From NCBI GenBank assembly GCA_014905825.1, contig JACGCN010000057.1, forward strand, positions 62,001-126,000: a DNA stretch of 64,000 nt. Direction: 5' to 3'. Under the pieces are notes generated by a model, which was not told where the DNA came from, made no database searches, and saw nothing but the letters and a program-made list of their open reading frames with translations. Positions within the stretch are counted from its first letter, which is position 1, and the number at the start of each line of letters is the position of its first letter. Made by a program: the position numbers and the translations under genes. Below are positions 1 through 13,045 of the stretch, one piece after another. Source of the stretch: Lyophyllum atratum. Its lineage: Eukaryota; Basidiomycota; Agaricomycetes; Agaricales; Lyophyllaceae.

Positions 1-508
1 AAAATCTGGTACAGAATGATGCATATGATGGGTCACACCCAGCATGATTGGAGAGCAAACTCGCCTCCATCTCCCTCATCTGCACACACAACCAACAGAT
101 TTTGTCGATTTGGCCTCAACTACGGGCTCGGCCGCGAGAAAACTGTACAGCAGTGCAAAGATGTGGCGAAGAAGCTGTCTGAGATCGATGGAGTTGACAG
201 ACTCAACACTGGTCGAAAATCTAAGCAGGGGTTTTTTACATGACTGGATTCTGGATTTGTATAAAACATGTAAATTACTGTAAATTACCTATGTAAATCA
301 CACGTGGTATAAAACTCGTCGTTTTACACAGAACCCTAGAGTCGACGAAGAGAAGCCTCGCGGAACCGGAAACCGGATCGCATGGCGTTACGTAAGCGCA
401 ACGCCTCAAACTTTTTTAGATCGCTCCCTTGACCTCGAACACTTCGACCAAGGATCAACCCGACGTGAGGTCACCAACTTCTACCTATCCAAAGCAACAT
501 ACACAAAA
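1..508. other. Left edge, no gene recognised
   Basis: I see no convincing coding sequence here. Short open frames lack similarity to anything I know and have no plausible splice partners. The sequence holds a small local duplication of the words gtaaatta around 270-300 and the immediate upstream region of SNU13. It may contain the 5' or 3' flank of a gene lying outside the window. Confidence 0.5.
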
Positions 509-1047
509 ATGGCCGATGTTAAAGCGAAAGCCTGGCCCCTGGCCGATGCCGACCTCACGAACTCCGTATGTAAACTTCTTGCGCGCCCACTTTTTTTTTC
601 TGAAACAGGCGTGGTTTACAGATTCTGGAGCTCGTGCAGCAGGCCGGTCAATATAAGCAGTTGAAGAAGGGTGCGAATGAAGGTACGAAGCCCCTGATCC
701 TCACATTGAATATGCCTAAGTTCTCGTTCACAGCGACCAAAACACTTAACCGTGGTATCGCCGAATTCATCGTCTTGACCGCCGACACTGAACCGATCGA
801 GATTCTACTCCATCTCCCCTTGTTGTGCGAGGAAAAGGTATGTGGTGTGCGCTTGTTATACCCCTCCTTCCCTGACAATTGGTTTCAGAACGTACCCTAC
901 ATCTTCGTCCCCTCGAAGGCAGCCCTTGGACGTGCCTGCAATGTATCGAGGCCCGTCATCTCTGCTAGCGTTACCACCGGCGAATCGAAGGAGCTGTCCA
1001 GCCAGATTACGACGGTTAAAAATGCTATTGAGAAGCTGATGTTCTGA
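509..1047 (+). CDS. SNU13: SNU13/15.5K, box C/D snoRNP and U4/U6.U5 snRNP protein
   Basis: Four exons (509-565, 622-682, 734-837, 889-1047) give exactly 126 residues, the family's normal length. SNU13 is an L7Ae/Nhp2-type protein that binds kink-turns in U4 snRNA and box C/D snoRNAs in the nucleus and nucleolus. The diagnostic motif [14 protein letters not shown] is rebuilt only when the 51-nt intron at 683-733 is removed, which confirms the splice model. It is followed by [12 protein letters not shown] and [10 protein letters not shown], both typical of the family. The start ATG in exon 1 gives the short acidic N-terminus usual for fungal copies. Upstream is the window edge; the peroxidase gene starts about 350 bp downstream on the same strand. 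Confidence 0.97.
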
Positions 1048-1402
1048 ACGTTACGGCGTTTTTGTAGTGTACTACTGCCCCCTACGGGGCTAAAATGAAT
1101 AACCTCAATGTTACTCAATAATCATAGCCTTTTCACTCGGTCGCGTTCGCAAAAAAATTATGAGTACGTTGTATTCTGAGGCTCGACTTTTGGATCTCTG
1201 GGCATGGCAGCCCGCAAGACCTATTTTTGACGAGATTACTCCACGTGATGGGCTTGGAGTCGTTTCACAGATCCTAAGTACCACTTGGCGGCCACAGCCT
1301 CTGAGCCTGGGCCATTCCCGAACTATTCGTCTTTCTCTTCCTTCATCTTTCCCGGCATACCCTACAAAATACCCTAGACCAACTTTTGTCAACGCATCTG
1401 CA

Positions 1403-3612
1403 ATGCACCACTCTCGTTTACGGTCCGCTCTGCTCCTCAGTCTTGCTGCTGCATGTCTAGCAGACGACTACCGCTGGCCATCACCACAGTATGATCACCT
1501 GGAAGCCATGTTGTACGAAGGTCGTAGAGGAGATGGTTCCAGCTTGTCCTCGCTTGTCCACCCTTGCAGATTTCGGCCAGGCACCAACGCCTCAGTTCCA
1601 GCAGAATGGCTTCGCTTCGTATGTCTAACGTCCTCCTCATACTTGTTGCAGGCATTAAACAGTAATCTTAGTCTTTCCATGACATGGCTTCGTATGATGC
1701 GACAAATGGTACAGGAGGTCTGGATGGCTCCATTGCTTACGAGCTCGGAAGGCCTGAGGTGAATCCCCCCATCACGATATATCGAAATCATCCTAACTAT
1801 TCCACGAAAGAACTTTGGCGCCGGCTTTACCAACACCCTATCCGATTTCGAAGTGTACCCCAACAAATATGTCTCTAGTTCGACTGTCCTTCAGATACGC
1901 CCGAAGTGTTCTGACCTCACGCGTCTTAGGAGCGGACATAATAGCCATTGCAGCCATATTCGGGGTCTCCACATGCGGGGGACCTATCATTCCTTTCCGT
2001 GGGGGGCGTATCGATGCTTGGACAGCAGGCCCTCCCGGCGTCCCTGAGCCCCAACAAGACTTGCCTACTCACCAGGCTATGTTTGCGCGTCAAGGCTTCT
2101 CAACTTCAGAAATGATACAGCTTGTCGCGTGCGGACATACGCTAGGTGGCGTACGCAGTACTGACTTCCCGGCTCTTGTACCTCCTGGACCAAATGTCGC
2201 AATTCCCCAGTTTGGGAACTTCGATACAACCACGCAAAAATTCGATAACACGGTGTAAGTCGTCGTCTGATCCCTTCCTCCTTTGCCTCTCACGAAACTT
2301 CGAAACTACAGAGTGACACAATACCTCGATGGGACGACTCAGAATCCTTTGGTTATCGACGCAAATAAGACAATGACAGCCGATCTGCGAGTATTCGGTG
2401 CGGATAATAATGATACCATGCGCAGGTAAACATGTCAATGCCCGCCCAATATCACTAGCAATCACTGATTAGGGCTTGTGTCACAGTTTAGCACCTGCTG
2501 ATACGTTTCAATCAACGTGCCAGAACATACTGGAACGGATGATCAACGTTGTTCCGCATGGAGTTGTACTGACGAACGAAATAACACTCCTTCCCGCCAA
2601 AGTTCACGATGTCCAACTGACGTTCGAGCGAAACGTGTTTGTTTTCAAAGCCTCCTTCCGGGTATGTGATTATTATAATGCCAGTCTCAAGACTCATAAA
2701 TATTACCAGCTTCTTCAAGGAATCGATGCCCCTTTTAACAAGCAACGCAACGTAACGATCTTCTGGTGTGATCATTATGGAGCCAACGCCGCCTGCAAGG
2801 GCAATACCCGATCCTCTATCCCAGTATCAACTGTTCAAGAAGACCCAAATATCTCCCCGGTGACGCAACGTCAAGGATACTCATTTATCAACTACAATTT
2901 CGTGGTCCCCGTCGATACTTCTGCGTCGATCTCGAACTTCTGGTTTGAGGTTGACGAGCATGATGGGAAGGGTCCTACTGCGTACAAGAATGGTGGAAAT
3001 GGATATCCCGTGGAGCAGGACCAAGTACTCTTCGTCCCAACGCTGAGTACTACCGCCCTAGTGCACAATTCGACGTTAGAGCGGCGTGGCGGTGGGGCGC
3101 CCGTTACGGGATTGGTGAAGGAGTATACTATCGTCGCTGCAGTAAGTCGTCCATTCGCCACCCTCTGCATTGTTCCTTCTCTCAACATTTTCTCACAATC
3201 TTTTTTCCCATAGGTCCGCGATGAAAGTAAACCCTCAAGGGTCTACATGGATGTTCTCGACGTTGCCATCACCGGATTTCCCGCACCTTTCAATACCACA
3301 GTTGACCTCAAACTCAACTCTTCCATGACGCCCATCCAAGGGTATACTTTCTACTCCGGAACCGTTGTTGACACCGGTTTCCAGTTGACGCTCGACATCC
3401 ATAGTGCTGCTGCGGACGGCACGACGTATACTGAGGATTTCAGGCAAACCGCTTTCCTAGACAACACACCCTATCTCGCTCCTACCAATGTGACGAATTC
3501 GGGCAAGTCGTCAGCCTCGTCGTCTTGGAGGCTGAATGGCGATGCGCATATGGCACGATTTTCTGCGTGTGTGGGTCTTGCTGTTGGCGTCATGCTGGGA
3601 GCAATACTTTGA
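1403..3612 (+). CDS. Secreted two-domain fungal haem peroxidase, probably GPI-anchored
   Basis: Eight exons (1403-1618, 1672-1758, 1811-1877, 1930-2254, 2312-2425, 2487-2661, 2710-3141, 3214-3612) join into 604 residues. The N-terminus has a signal peptide (hydrophobic LLLSLAAACLA). The first half is a plant/fungal-type peroxidase domain: distal histidine in LRFSFHDM, proximal histidine in VACGHTLGG, and the family block FRGGRIDAWTAGPPGVPEPQ. The second half (about residues 310-570) is not part of a standard peroxidase and I cannot assign it. The C-terminus has a Ser-rich stretch followed by a hydrophobic tail (VGLAVGVMLGAIL), as in GPI-anchored proteins. The substrate is unknown; lignin-degrading activity cannot be claimed because no Mn-binding or surface Trp site was established. 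The 48-nt intron at 2662-2709 is in frame, so its removal is less certain than the others. Confidence 0.9.
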
Positions 3613-4122
3613 CCTTTGCTTTGTATTGATTATGATATCACATGGATTTGGACTATTCGAATATCCTAGAGACAAGATCTATACCTAGCACCCCTTTACC
3701 GATAATAGCATGGAAAGACCAATAATCCACAAGCAACTTTGAAAGACATTGCAGGCATCAAGTACATGGTGGGTTCCCAGATTACCAGCGACTTCTGATG
3801 ACTCGGAGGTACTTAGTTGTGGTTGCCGTTGGCGCCTCACGCACATGTAAAGTATTTTGACCTGCTGAAGACCAGCTGAGACTGCGCGGGGGGTGCTGAT
3901 GGTTTTGGAAAGAAGCCTGACGACGGAATGCATGTCGTGCTTAATGATTACAATGTACGATGAGCAGACTATGCCGCCGCCAGTAACGCTTCACGCGCTC
4001 AATTCAGATATCAGACGACCTGCTCACTAATACCAAGACCCGACGGCCGTCGCTGGACACTGCGCCTGGCTGCCAGAATTCCAAGGATCTTGAGATACTC
4101 TTTGTCGTGTTACTCATTTACA
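3613..4122. other. Intergenic, convergent 3' flanks
   Basis: The stretch lies between the 3' ends of the peroxidase gene (+) and the E1-beta gene (-). I see no coding potential, RNA gene or repeat in it. Confidence 0.6.
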
Positions 4123-5841
4123 TTAATACGTTAAAGTCTCCACTATCGCATCCAGGACGCGGATTGCATCGGGTATATGGAATTTCTCGTATTGAAGCGC
4201 CACCGGAGTGCTGCAGACGTACAAAGGTCGTCAGCGATGATCAATCCCCAAGACATTCTGCACTCACTCCCAACCAGTCACACGTTTCACAGGCGCGTTC
4301 AACTTGAGGAAACACCTTTTCTGTACCTGCGCACTGATCTCAGCGCCCACCCCAGCCGTCATACCTGCCTCGTGGACGATAACGAGACGACCCGTGCGGT
4401 TAACACTCTCCGTGATCGTCTCTATGTCCCATGGCAGAACGGAGCGTAGATCGATGAGTTCTATCTTTGCTGAGCGGAGGGAGGCCGGGATCAGAGGTTC
4501 AAGCTCGGGTGCGGGAGAAGACAACATGTGAAGTGCCGTTTCGCAGTGATAGACGGGAGTTCCCCAGGTCAGCAGGGTGAGATCCGAGCCGGGAACTAGG
4601 ACTTCGGCTTTTCCGAGAGGCAGTTCATAGTCATCGACCGGGACTTGTTCAACTGGGAAGAAAGACGTCAACGAGCGAAGGCACAGTGCAGTGGATGAGA
4701 CTACCAGCTGATCGGTAAAGAATCTTGGGCTCCATGAATATGACTGGATTGGGGTCCCTGATAGAGCCAAGTAGCAGTCCTTTTGCCTGGATTGGGGAGC
4801 GGGGTATAACAATCTGAACGCGACTGTAAGCTCTTGATCAGAACCTAGCGTGTCGTGACGTACCTTTAATCCAGTTGCGGCCATAAAGAACCCCTCTGGA
4901 GATTGAGAGTGGTATAATCCACCATGACCCTGGAACGGGTGGACCTTAAATATTTGCTGTCCCACAGCGAGATCGAGGGGATGACTTACAACGGACATCG
5001 TTGGCGTGCGGATAGTAAGTCCTCCTACGTTGTACTGGCCACCTGAACGATATCTAATTTTGGCAGCTTCGTTGACAAGCTTTAGGAAGGCGTAAGTTGA
5101 CGGCAATGGGGGTAGCGGAGGCTAACGTACTTGGTCGAAAGCGGGATATATATAATCTGCGAACTGTATTTCGGCAATGGCGGTGTGACCCATTAATGCC
5201 ATGCCGATACCGAATCCTGCGATACCTTGCTCGGTCAACGGCGTGTTGAAGACGCGTTCTTTACCTGGAGAATTGTTCAACACACGTGTATGAAAGGAGT
5301 GTGCGTACGAACCGAATTCCTCTGATAGACCCTATAGTAGGGCATTGTTATAACGAGGATCACTATCAGAGCTGGCGTACTCACCATAGTACATCTAAAG
5401 ACACCTCCGAAGGCCACGTCTTCTCCAAATACGACGGCACTATCATCTTTTGACAGTGCAATGCTAGATTGAAGGCAATGAGATGGAGGGAGGCGCGCAG
5501 ATGGCTACCCGGATCTTACCTCATAGCGTCCCGGATTGCTTGGTAGGTGTTCATCTTCCTGGTTTCGCGTCCTCCGACAATGGTCCTCGAAGGTCCGGAT
5601 GCATCCTCGTCTACAAATGTCAGACCTGGGGTTCGTAAAGCAGTCTCTCTGGTGGCGCGAAGAATTTGGGAGGTCGAGACGGAAGGGAGATGGCCACCCG
5701 CTGGGGGAGGTTCGACTGTCGTTGAGTTGAATCGAGACTAGTATCGTCAGTTCTCCCGCACACCGCGTTAGGGGCGAGACTACATACGACGACAGAGGGG
5801 AACCTTTGCACGGCGCGGGCAGTGAACTTGGTGGTAAGCAT
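4123..5841 (-). CDS. BCKDHB: Branched-chain 2-oxoacid dehydrogenase E1 beta subunit (mitochondrial)
   Basis: Ten exons (5841-5788, 5737-5520, 5463-5385, 5331-5313, 5264-5131, 5079-4990, 4929-4864, 4813-4705, 4652-4268, 4210-4123) total 1242 nt, 413 residues. It is the beta half of the thiamine-diphosphate E1 component that decarboxylates branched-chain 2-oxo acids in mitochondria. Family signatures in order: [88 protein letters not shown] and the C-terminal [14 protein letters not shown]. The start gives a basic, Ser/Thr/Arg-containing N-terminus that fits a mitochondrial presequence. One exon is only 19 nt (5313-5331) but is required for the frame. It is divergent from the creC-like gene, with 128 bp between the two ATGs. 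Confidence 0.96.
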
Positions 5842-5969
5842 GAAAGAGAGTGAAGGCTAAGATCCGGTGTGGGGGTGGATCATTATGGGAGTTGGACGCG
5901 TCAAACTAAGCGACGGAATTGGCGGAGCCTGCGCTAAACTCCCTTGGCCCTGCTCTTCATGATCGTCTA

Positions 5970-8211
5970 ATGGACAACGAATCTACATTCGTCGCTCCAG
6001 AAGGCGTATACACGGTCACTGACGAACATAAGCCTCCTATTAATCTCTCAGTCTTTGGCGGTCCCGCAGCATATCCCACCAGGGTATCTAGCGTTGTTAT
6101 CAAATTCCCCACTACGAAACAAAGTGCCGGACCAGGTTTCGTGCAACTACTAGGAGGAAATAAGGACACCAAGAAGGACAAGACTAATGCCTTGAAAGAG
6201 CGCGAAGACGGTGTCAGTCTGTCGAGCAGCGACACCCCGGATGAGGGCGACTCAACCCAGGAACACGGAAATACCAATTCATCAGTCGCTCAAGAACCCC
6301 ACACCCTCTTCTCACCCAACCCCGTTGCCTCAGGAAAGAAGAAGCAAGCTTCTAGGCCGAAGCACAACATACGCACCACTTCGTCGACCTTCATTGCGCG
6401 TATACAGACAGCAGAAGGCCTGACGAAGACCCTTCAATCCAAGCAAGGCGACACCACATTTCTCTTCTATAACCTGGCAAAAAGCTGGCTATGGGTTGAG
6501 GCAGGCTCTAAAGCAAAGGTAGGAGTGTTGTGGCCTTTACATCTTGATTCCAATGACACCTCTACGAATAGGACCCTCTCGCCAGGGTTACTTTCTCGAC
6601 GCACCCAACTTGCCACGACGTTAACGTCTCCACCGCTTCTCCTGAGCATCTGGACGTGATCGTTGGTTTTAGTTCCGGAGATTTGGTGTGGTTAGGTGCG
6701 TTTCGCCCAGGTGCTTCACGGCTGGGATGTACGATCAATATATCATCAGATCCTATAACCTCACGATATACTCGTCTCAATAAACAAGTGCGTTTGAAGC
6801 TTGGAAATATATTTGCTATCCTAATGCATAAATGTTAAGGGCTGTATCTCGAATTCCCCGTGTACCACCGTCCGTTGGGTGCCCTCTTCTCCGAAGCTAT
6901 TCCTAGTCTCGCATGCGGATGGGACTATTGTCGTTTATGATAAAGAGCGCGACGATGGAGCTTTTACACCTCAGGATCCTATAGGAAAGCCTTTGGATTC
7001 GAACGGAGCGTCATCTTCAGAAGAAGGGACGTCTCAGAAAGACTGGGATCCGACGGATAGCATATTCGTAACCATTCCTCCTTGGCATCCAGTTGGCGGT
7101 GGCCTCTCAGGCAGTGGAAAACCTGACAAGGAGAAGGTCAAAAACCCTGTCAGTCATTGGCGTGTCTCAAGGCGTAGCATCGTTGGTAAAAGCGCTGTAC
7201 CTGCACCCGAAGAATCCCGGCTTAGCTATGAAGCGAACAGATTTTGTTTTTTCACCCGACGTGAAGTACGTCGGGGCGATATCGGAGGATGGTTGTTTGA
7301 GGGTGATAGACGCCTTAGCTGAACAGTGAGTTGTACCTCTTCGGAGCTCTCAGTCTAACCCTGACCTGCTTGTTAAGGCTGGTTGATTGTTATGCCTCAT
7401 ACTTTGGGGCATTGACCTGCATTGCTTGGTCGCACGATGGCCGGTTTATTTTGGCAAGTGATGTTATCAAACGAGTCGCGCCCCGTTAACGTCTCGTTCG
7501 ACAGACTGGTGGTCAGGATGACTTATTGACTATATTCTCTCCTTGGGAGCAACGAGTGGTTGCGCGATGTCAAGGCCACTCATCATTTGTCTCTTCTTTG
7601 GCATTCGATGACCTACGTTGTGACGGCCGGACATACAGATTCGGCAGCGTCGGTGAAGACAATAAATTAATACTGGTCCGTACGCGCATCACACTCATTT
7701 ACGGGCGTTGTTTTAGTTTAGTTCTCTACAGTGGGACTTCTCCAGCGGTGCACTGCATCGCCCAAAATTCCAGGTATGTGCTCCATCATATATATTCTTC
7801 TTCAGTCTCACATATCATTTTGGAGGCCACACACCATCAACGGATGTCGATGTCTTCAACGATATCTCTCGCACTACGGCGTGAGCGTGCGGCACAGTAT
7901 CCCCCCTCAGTAAACTCCCCAGGCCTCGACGGACGATCGCCCAGATATCACCCAGCCCCATCTCGGAACGAGGTTGCAGTTGTCCAACCTGTACTGGTAA
8001 GTTTCATGCCATGCTGATCACATCCCTCTCATTTCCCTCGTTTGCTAAGATTAAAAATGTCGAGAGCGACATTTTGACTGTCGTTTCGTTCTTGCCGCGC
8101 TCCATTCTGACCTCGACGAAGACGGGTCATATTAAGCTTTGGATTCGTCCTTTGGCGCTGCGGCCGCGAATGAAGAACGCCCGAGCAACGGACATAGATC
8201 CACTTACTTGA
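5970..8211 (+). CDS. creC: CreC/WDR20-type WD40 protein
   Basis: Ten exons (5970-6518, 6572-6695, 6750-6787, 6840-7185, 7226-7325, 7378-7453, 7505-7675, 7732-7773, 7826-7996, 8050-8211) give 592 residues. In Aspergillus, CreC is the WD40 partner that stabilises the deubiquitinase CreB in carbon catabolite repression; WDR20 does the same for USP12/46. The N-terminal half has a charged low-complexity linker and the family block [17 protein letters not shown] repeats follow, with [45 protein letters not shown] and [14 protein letters not shown]. The end, [15 protein letters not shown], is typical of the family. The ATG at 5970 is the first in frame after upstream non-ATG codons. The intron at 7454-7504 has a GC donor. 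Confidence 0.93.
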
Positions 8212-8553
8212 TTCCTCCATTCCGACATATCGCACTGGCAGTGACGTGCTATCTATGATAAGGCTTATTCTGGTCTGCCATATCTGCTGGATACGTATTT
8301 ACGCCAGGTTATAATGCACATCTATCGTGCCTGTATTATATCGATATTTATTATATCATTATTGCGGATTTCCTTCTGTTGCGAGTCGCGTCGCGTCAAG
8401 GATTTGAAGGAAATCCCGTTGTAGCTTGATCTTTATTTGTGGAGGTTATGTATTGACCTTTCGGGCAGCCGAGTCCGAGTCTCAACTTGCATCCTAATAG
8501 TAACCTCATCCCACTCAAGTTTGAGGCTGTTTGAGGCCTCTAAGAGCTCTCTT
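8212..8553. other. AT-rich intergenic spacer
   Basis: The stretch separates the CreC-like gene from the APC15-like gene on the same strand. It contains the AT-rich words atatcgatatttattatatcat near 8338-8360. An in-frame extension of the next gene upstream to about 8437 is open, but its sequence is not similar to the family and I did not use it. Confidence 0.5.
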
Positions 8554-9141
8554 ATGTCGGTCGCTACCCCAACATTGCTTCCGCGACCCCCCAAGTTCCC
8601 TCATCTTCTGCCCAAACCGCCTCAGCCTCACCCAATACCTTTATCGCATCGCCGAGTGTATGGTCATCTCAATGCAGTACGCGACTTACAGCGGGAGATG
8701 GATGATCTGAGCGACGAGGAGAACGAGCTTGAGGATATCGTGCGTCCTGTATACCTACCGATCGCGATTGTTCTAATCACGGAATGTTTGCTCAGAACCT
8801 GAGCATCCATAATCGAGGCTTCAGCTTCCTCGTTCCCATAGGTCGGTCTTTGACTCAACAGGAGGAGAAGAACGATGTACTTGTAATTTTCATTTGGTTG
8901 CCTTAATATCTCGCTGAAACATCGTGCCATGTAGGCGGACGACGATTCTGAAGATTCTGGTTCAGGTCGTTCAGGCGGCGCGCCTTCAGTAGCTGAGGAC
9001 GATGGAGAAAATGATTCTGCGCACGACCTCGATGCAAGTATGGAAGATCTGGACGACGATGCTGCAGGCGACACGGACGACAATGATGAGATGGGTGAAG
9101 GAGACACCGAGGACTTTGATGAAGAGCCTTCGGAAGCTTAA
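8554..9141 (+). CDS. Anaphase-promoting complex subunit 15-like acidic protein
   Basis: Three exons (8554-8739, 8796-8876, 8935-9141) give 157 residues. The N-terminus is rich in Pro and His; the middle has a conserved-looking core, GFSFLVPIGRSLTQQEEKND. The C-terminal 70 residues are almost entirely Asp, Glu, Ser and Gly. This order, a short core with VPIG followed by a long acidic tail, matches APC15/Mnd2-type subunits of the APC/C, which promote turnover of the mitotic checkpoint complex. The match is short, and acidic tails are not diagnostic by themselves. The 3' end converges on the MTHFR gene, with 213 bp between stops. Confidence 0.62.
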
Positions 9142-9354
9142 AGACAGTCAAGGCTGCAAGACGTTCAAGTCTTGGACTACATTCTCTGCCCAACGCTTCT
9201 AGCTGTGCACCAAGCCTCCGGAAGAATCACGACACGAGCAGCTGCCCAAAGCTGCGGGAAATCCAAGAGGCCTGGTGCCGACATCCAGACTCGTTTGCTC
9301 CTTGCTTAACGTTCGACGATATTATACAAGATTATCCTATGCGATTAGATCTAT

Positions 9355-11720
9355 TCATGATTCCTCGAACAAGAAGGTCCATAACGCCTCAGTATCTTTG
9401 TAGTCATGATGCACGACGCTCACGAGCCATCGGTCATCCCGCACCTCCTCGAGCAACTTCCTCTCTGCGGAGTCAGGGCGATAGAAAGATGCCCAATCGG
9501 ACCAGATGGAGAATGCTTCCTCCTGTATAACCACGTCTCGTCATTGATCCTACCCCGAAATAATAGAATCGACACCCACCTTCCACGAAAGGAACGACTC
9601 CTTCTCAATAATCGTTGTCTGCGCTATTTCCTGGCCAGGAAACACCCCCCATGTCACCGCATTCCGAGCGTTTTCTGGGACATTTCCTCGAAACTTGCCC
9701 TTGACAATGTCAGTTTAGGTCTTCATCATATCATTAGCACCACACACCTTGTTATCACCCGCGAACCAATGCACCCAGCCTCTGCCTTTTTGCTCCACCT
9801 GTCGCTCGATAGCCTCCACATCGTCTTTGGTGCCGAAGAATTCCACAAACCCTTTCTGGAATACATACCCCGATCTGGGACCCCAGCCTAGTACCTCGTC
9901 ACCAGAACTCGCACCATCTACTGCTGGTTGTGACCCAATCGTCCACCACCCTCGCTTTGTCAACTTCTCTAGATGCGGTAGAATCATCTGCGACTCCGGT
10001 GACAGTGGCGTCGGTGAGAATGGGGTGGTAGGGATCTTAGAGTGGAGATGGTCGAGGAATAATTGGGTCAGATCGTCCAGGGACTTGGGATAGCCCCATT
10101 GATTGATCGCGTCACTTCGCTGTTGAACGTTTCATTGTGGCTTCCAAGATTATGCTTAACATAACATACGATTGCGGGACCTCCCCATGGGTCCTGGTTC
10201 CCAAAAGCAGGACTTTTAAAGTCTCCGAAACGGCCATTTGGGAATTCATCCCAGGTAGCAGCATTGTTGAGTTCACCTCGTACAGCCTCGACTCCTGTCG
10301 CAGGATCTTTCACCAATCCAAGGGCTGCAGTGTTTGTTGCAGTAATCGGAGAGACCAGGAAAGACGATGCATCGATCGACTCGGGCGGGTGGATGATGTC
10401 GCCTCCGGTTTCCTGTGCAAATCAGCTTCCTTCAGGAATGGTGCTCGATTATATACATACCGCAATGAGTTTGTTCTGATTAGAACTCGTCACGCCTGTC
10501 CATTGGAGGAGCTCCAACACGCGCTGGACGCTCTTCTCGAGGTTAAGCGTGCAGAAGTGAATACCTGGGACGTCTCCCTCCTTCGTTATGCGCTGGATCA
10601 TTTCGACGGCCAATTTCACACCGTAGTCTTTAATTGATTGATCGTCGTTCTGTCGATTCTGAGGTCAGATATGGCTCTAGATGTGAATATAAGAACGTAC
10701 ACTGATGGGTGCAAGGGCATCCATTATGTGTTGCGGAACTCTCGTCCCACATAATTTCGTTAGACGGAGGAAGGAGGAGTATGTCTGGATTGGCATTATT
10801 CCAGGGATGACGGGTACCGTAATGCCTGTCCTCAGAAATGAGGATGCCATGGCTTTCAGGTCGAGCGTTGAAAGCTTACCTTTCTCCCTGACTTTTTTCA
10901 GCCATTGGAGGAATCGGTCCACGTCGTAGAAGAGCTGGGTGACGATAAAGTCTGCTCCAGCGTCGACCTTCTCCTTCAAAAACGTAAGTTCGGCGTCTTC
11001 GTCTAAATGACTATCAGTGTGTCCGTCAGGGTACGCTATACATAGAGAAGAAGGTCAGAGACAAAGAAAGAGGGTTGAATGGCAAGATATGACCTGCTAC
11101 TCCAATGCAGAACTGTGTCGAGAATTCGGGTGAAGACCGGATGAATTTCACGAGATCTATGGCATGTTGGAAGCGCGGATCTACGGGAATCCACTCCTCT
11201 TGTCCTCGTGGTGGGTCTGTCGAAATGTAATTCAACCTGTCGCCAATGAACGCCTTCACAGAAAATAAACTCACCTCCTCGTAAAGCAAGGATATTCTGG
11301 ACTCCGCATGCCTTTGCCGACTTAGGGCTCGCTAGGTCATGCGTTCATGAGAAGAAAAACCTTACGACTTACTCTTAGCGCGTCATTGACCGTTCCCTGT
11401 TCCATATTGGTGCATGTCAGATGCATGACCGTGTCCACCCCATACTCCGTTTGCGTCAGGCTGGCTAATTCAAGACTTCGCTCCCTCGTCGACCCGCCGG
11501 CGCCCCATGTAATGCTAATCGCAAGTGGATCAAGTGCTGCTAGTCGTGAGATACGTGAAATCAAGTTCTCGAAACCCTTGACATGGTGATAAGCATGAAG
11601 TAGGAGATCAATTCTGTAGGGAATCAAGTGACATACGAGATCAGTGCGTGGAGGAAAGAATTCGAAGGTGTAAAACGGGTGCGGCGACTTGTTATCCGCG
11701 ATCTTGTCGATGAGCTTCAT
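9355..11720 (-). CDS. MET12: Methylenetetrahydrofolate reductase, MET12 type
   Basis: Eleven exons (11720-11637, 11576-11373, 11320-11275, 11216-11094, 11035-10880, 10825-10701, 10658-10461, 10412-10170, 10119-9748, 9699-9580, 9522-9355) add to 612 residues. The enzyme reduces 5,10-methylene-THF to 5-methyl-THF for methionine synthesis. The catalytic TIM-barrel half shows YTFEFFPPRTDL, ITWGAGGST, MHLTCTNM, NILALRGDPPRG, GADFIVTQLFYDVDRF and VPGIHFCTLNLEKSV. The C-terminal regulatory half includes QWGYPKSLDDL, GYVFQKGFVEFF and WASFYRPDSAERKLLEEVRDDRWLVSVVHHDY (split across positions 9370-9470). The phrase ALDPLAISITWGAGGST is closer to yeast Met12 than to Met13. Basidiomycetes usually carry a second paralogue elsewhere. 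Confidence 0.95.
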
Positions 11721-11905
11721 GCCTGAGTCAGGGAAGTGGCGGGGGATAGAACTACTTGTAATGGGACTCGGGAGAACGCAAATCTGAATCTGGACACGCG
11801 CCGATCGAGCTGGATCAGGTGATGTACCGCCGGCAAATACGTGACGTGACTATCACAGCCTGGAGTTCAGTGCGAGCAGCATCGCTGTCCTCGTCGTTCT
11901 CCATA

Positions 11906-12825
<920 letters not shown>

Positions 12826-13045
12826 GTTACTGTACCTCTCTATGCGCTCACACGTGCATATCATGACACATTACATATATACCAGCCATCCTCATACAGG
12901 TCTCGCTTCTGCTCCTGGATTGTTTTTTTAGTGTACAGAAAACTATTCTGTCGATTGCATCGACATCAAGGAGTCCTGCAGTAAACGGGCACGTCAACTG
13001 GCAATGGTGATACATCGCTACGAATCATCGAAATATAGCTTCAGG

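Noticed and set aside
1160..1402. Upstream in-frame extension of the peroxidase first exon
   Set aside because: The extension has no signal-peptide character; the ATG at 1403 directly precedes a good signal sequence.
6590..6620. Apparent frameshift in the CreC-like gene near 6600
   Set aside because: It disappears when exon 2 is read from the acceptor at 6571 in the correct phase, giving [18 protein letters not shown].
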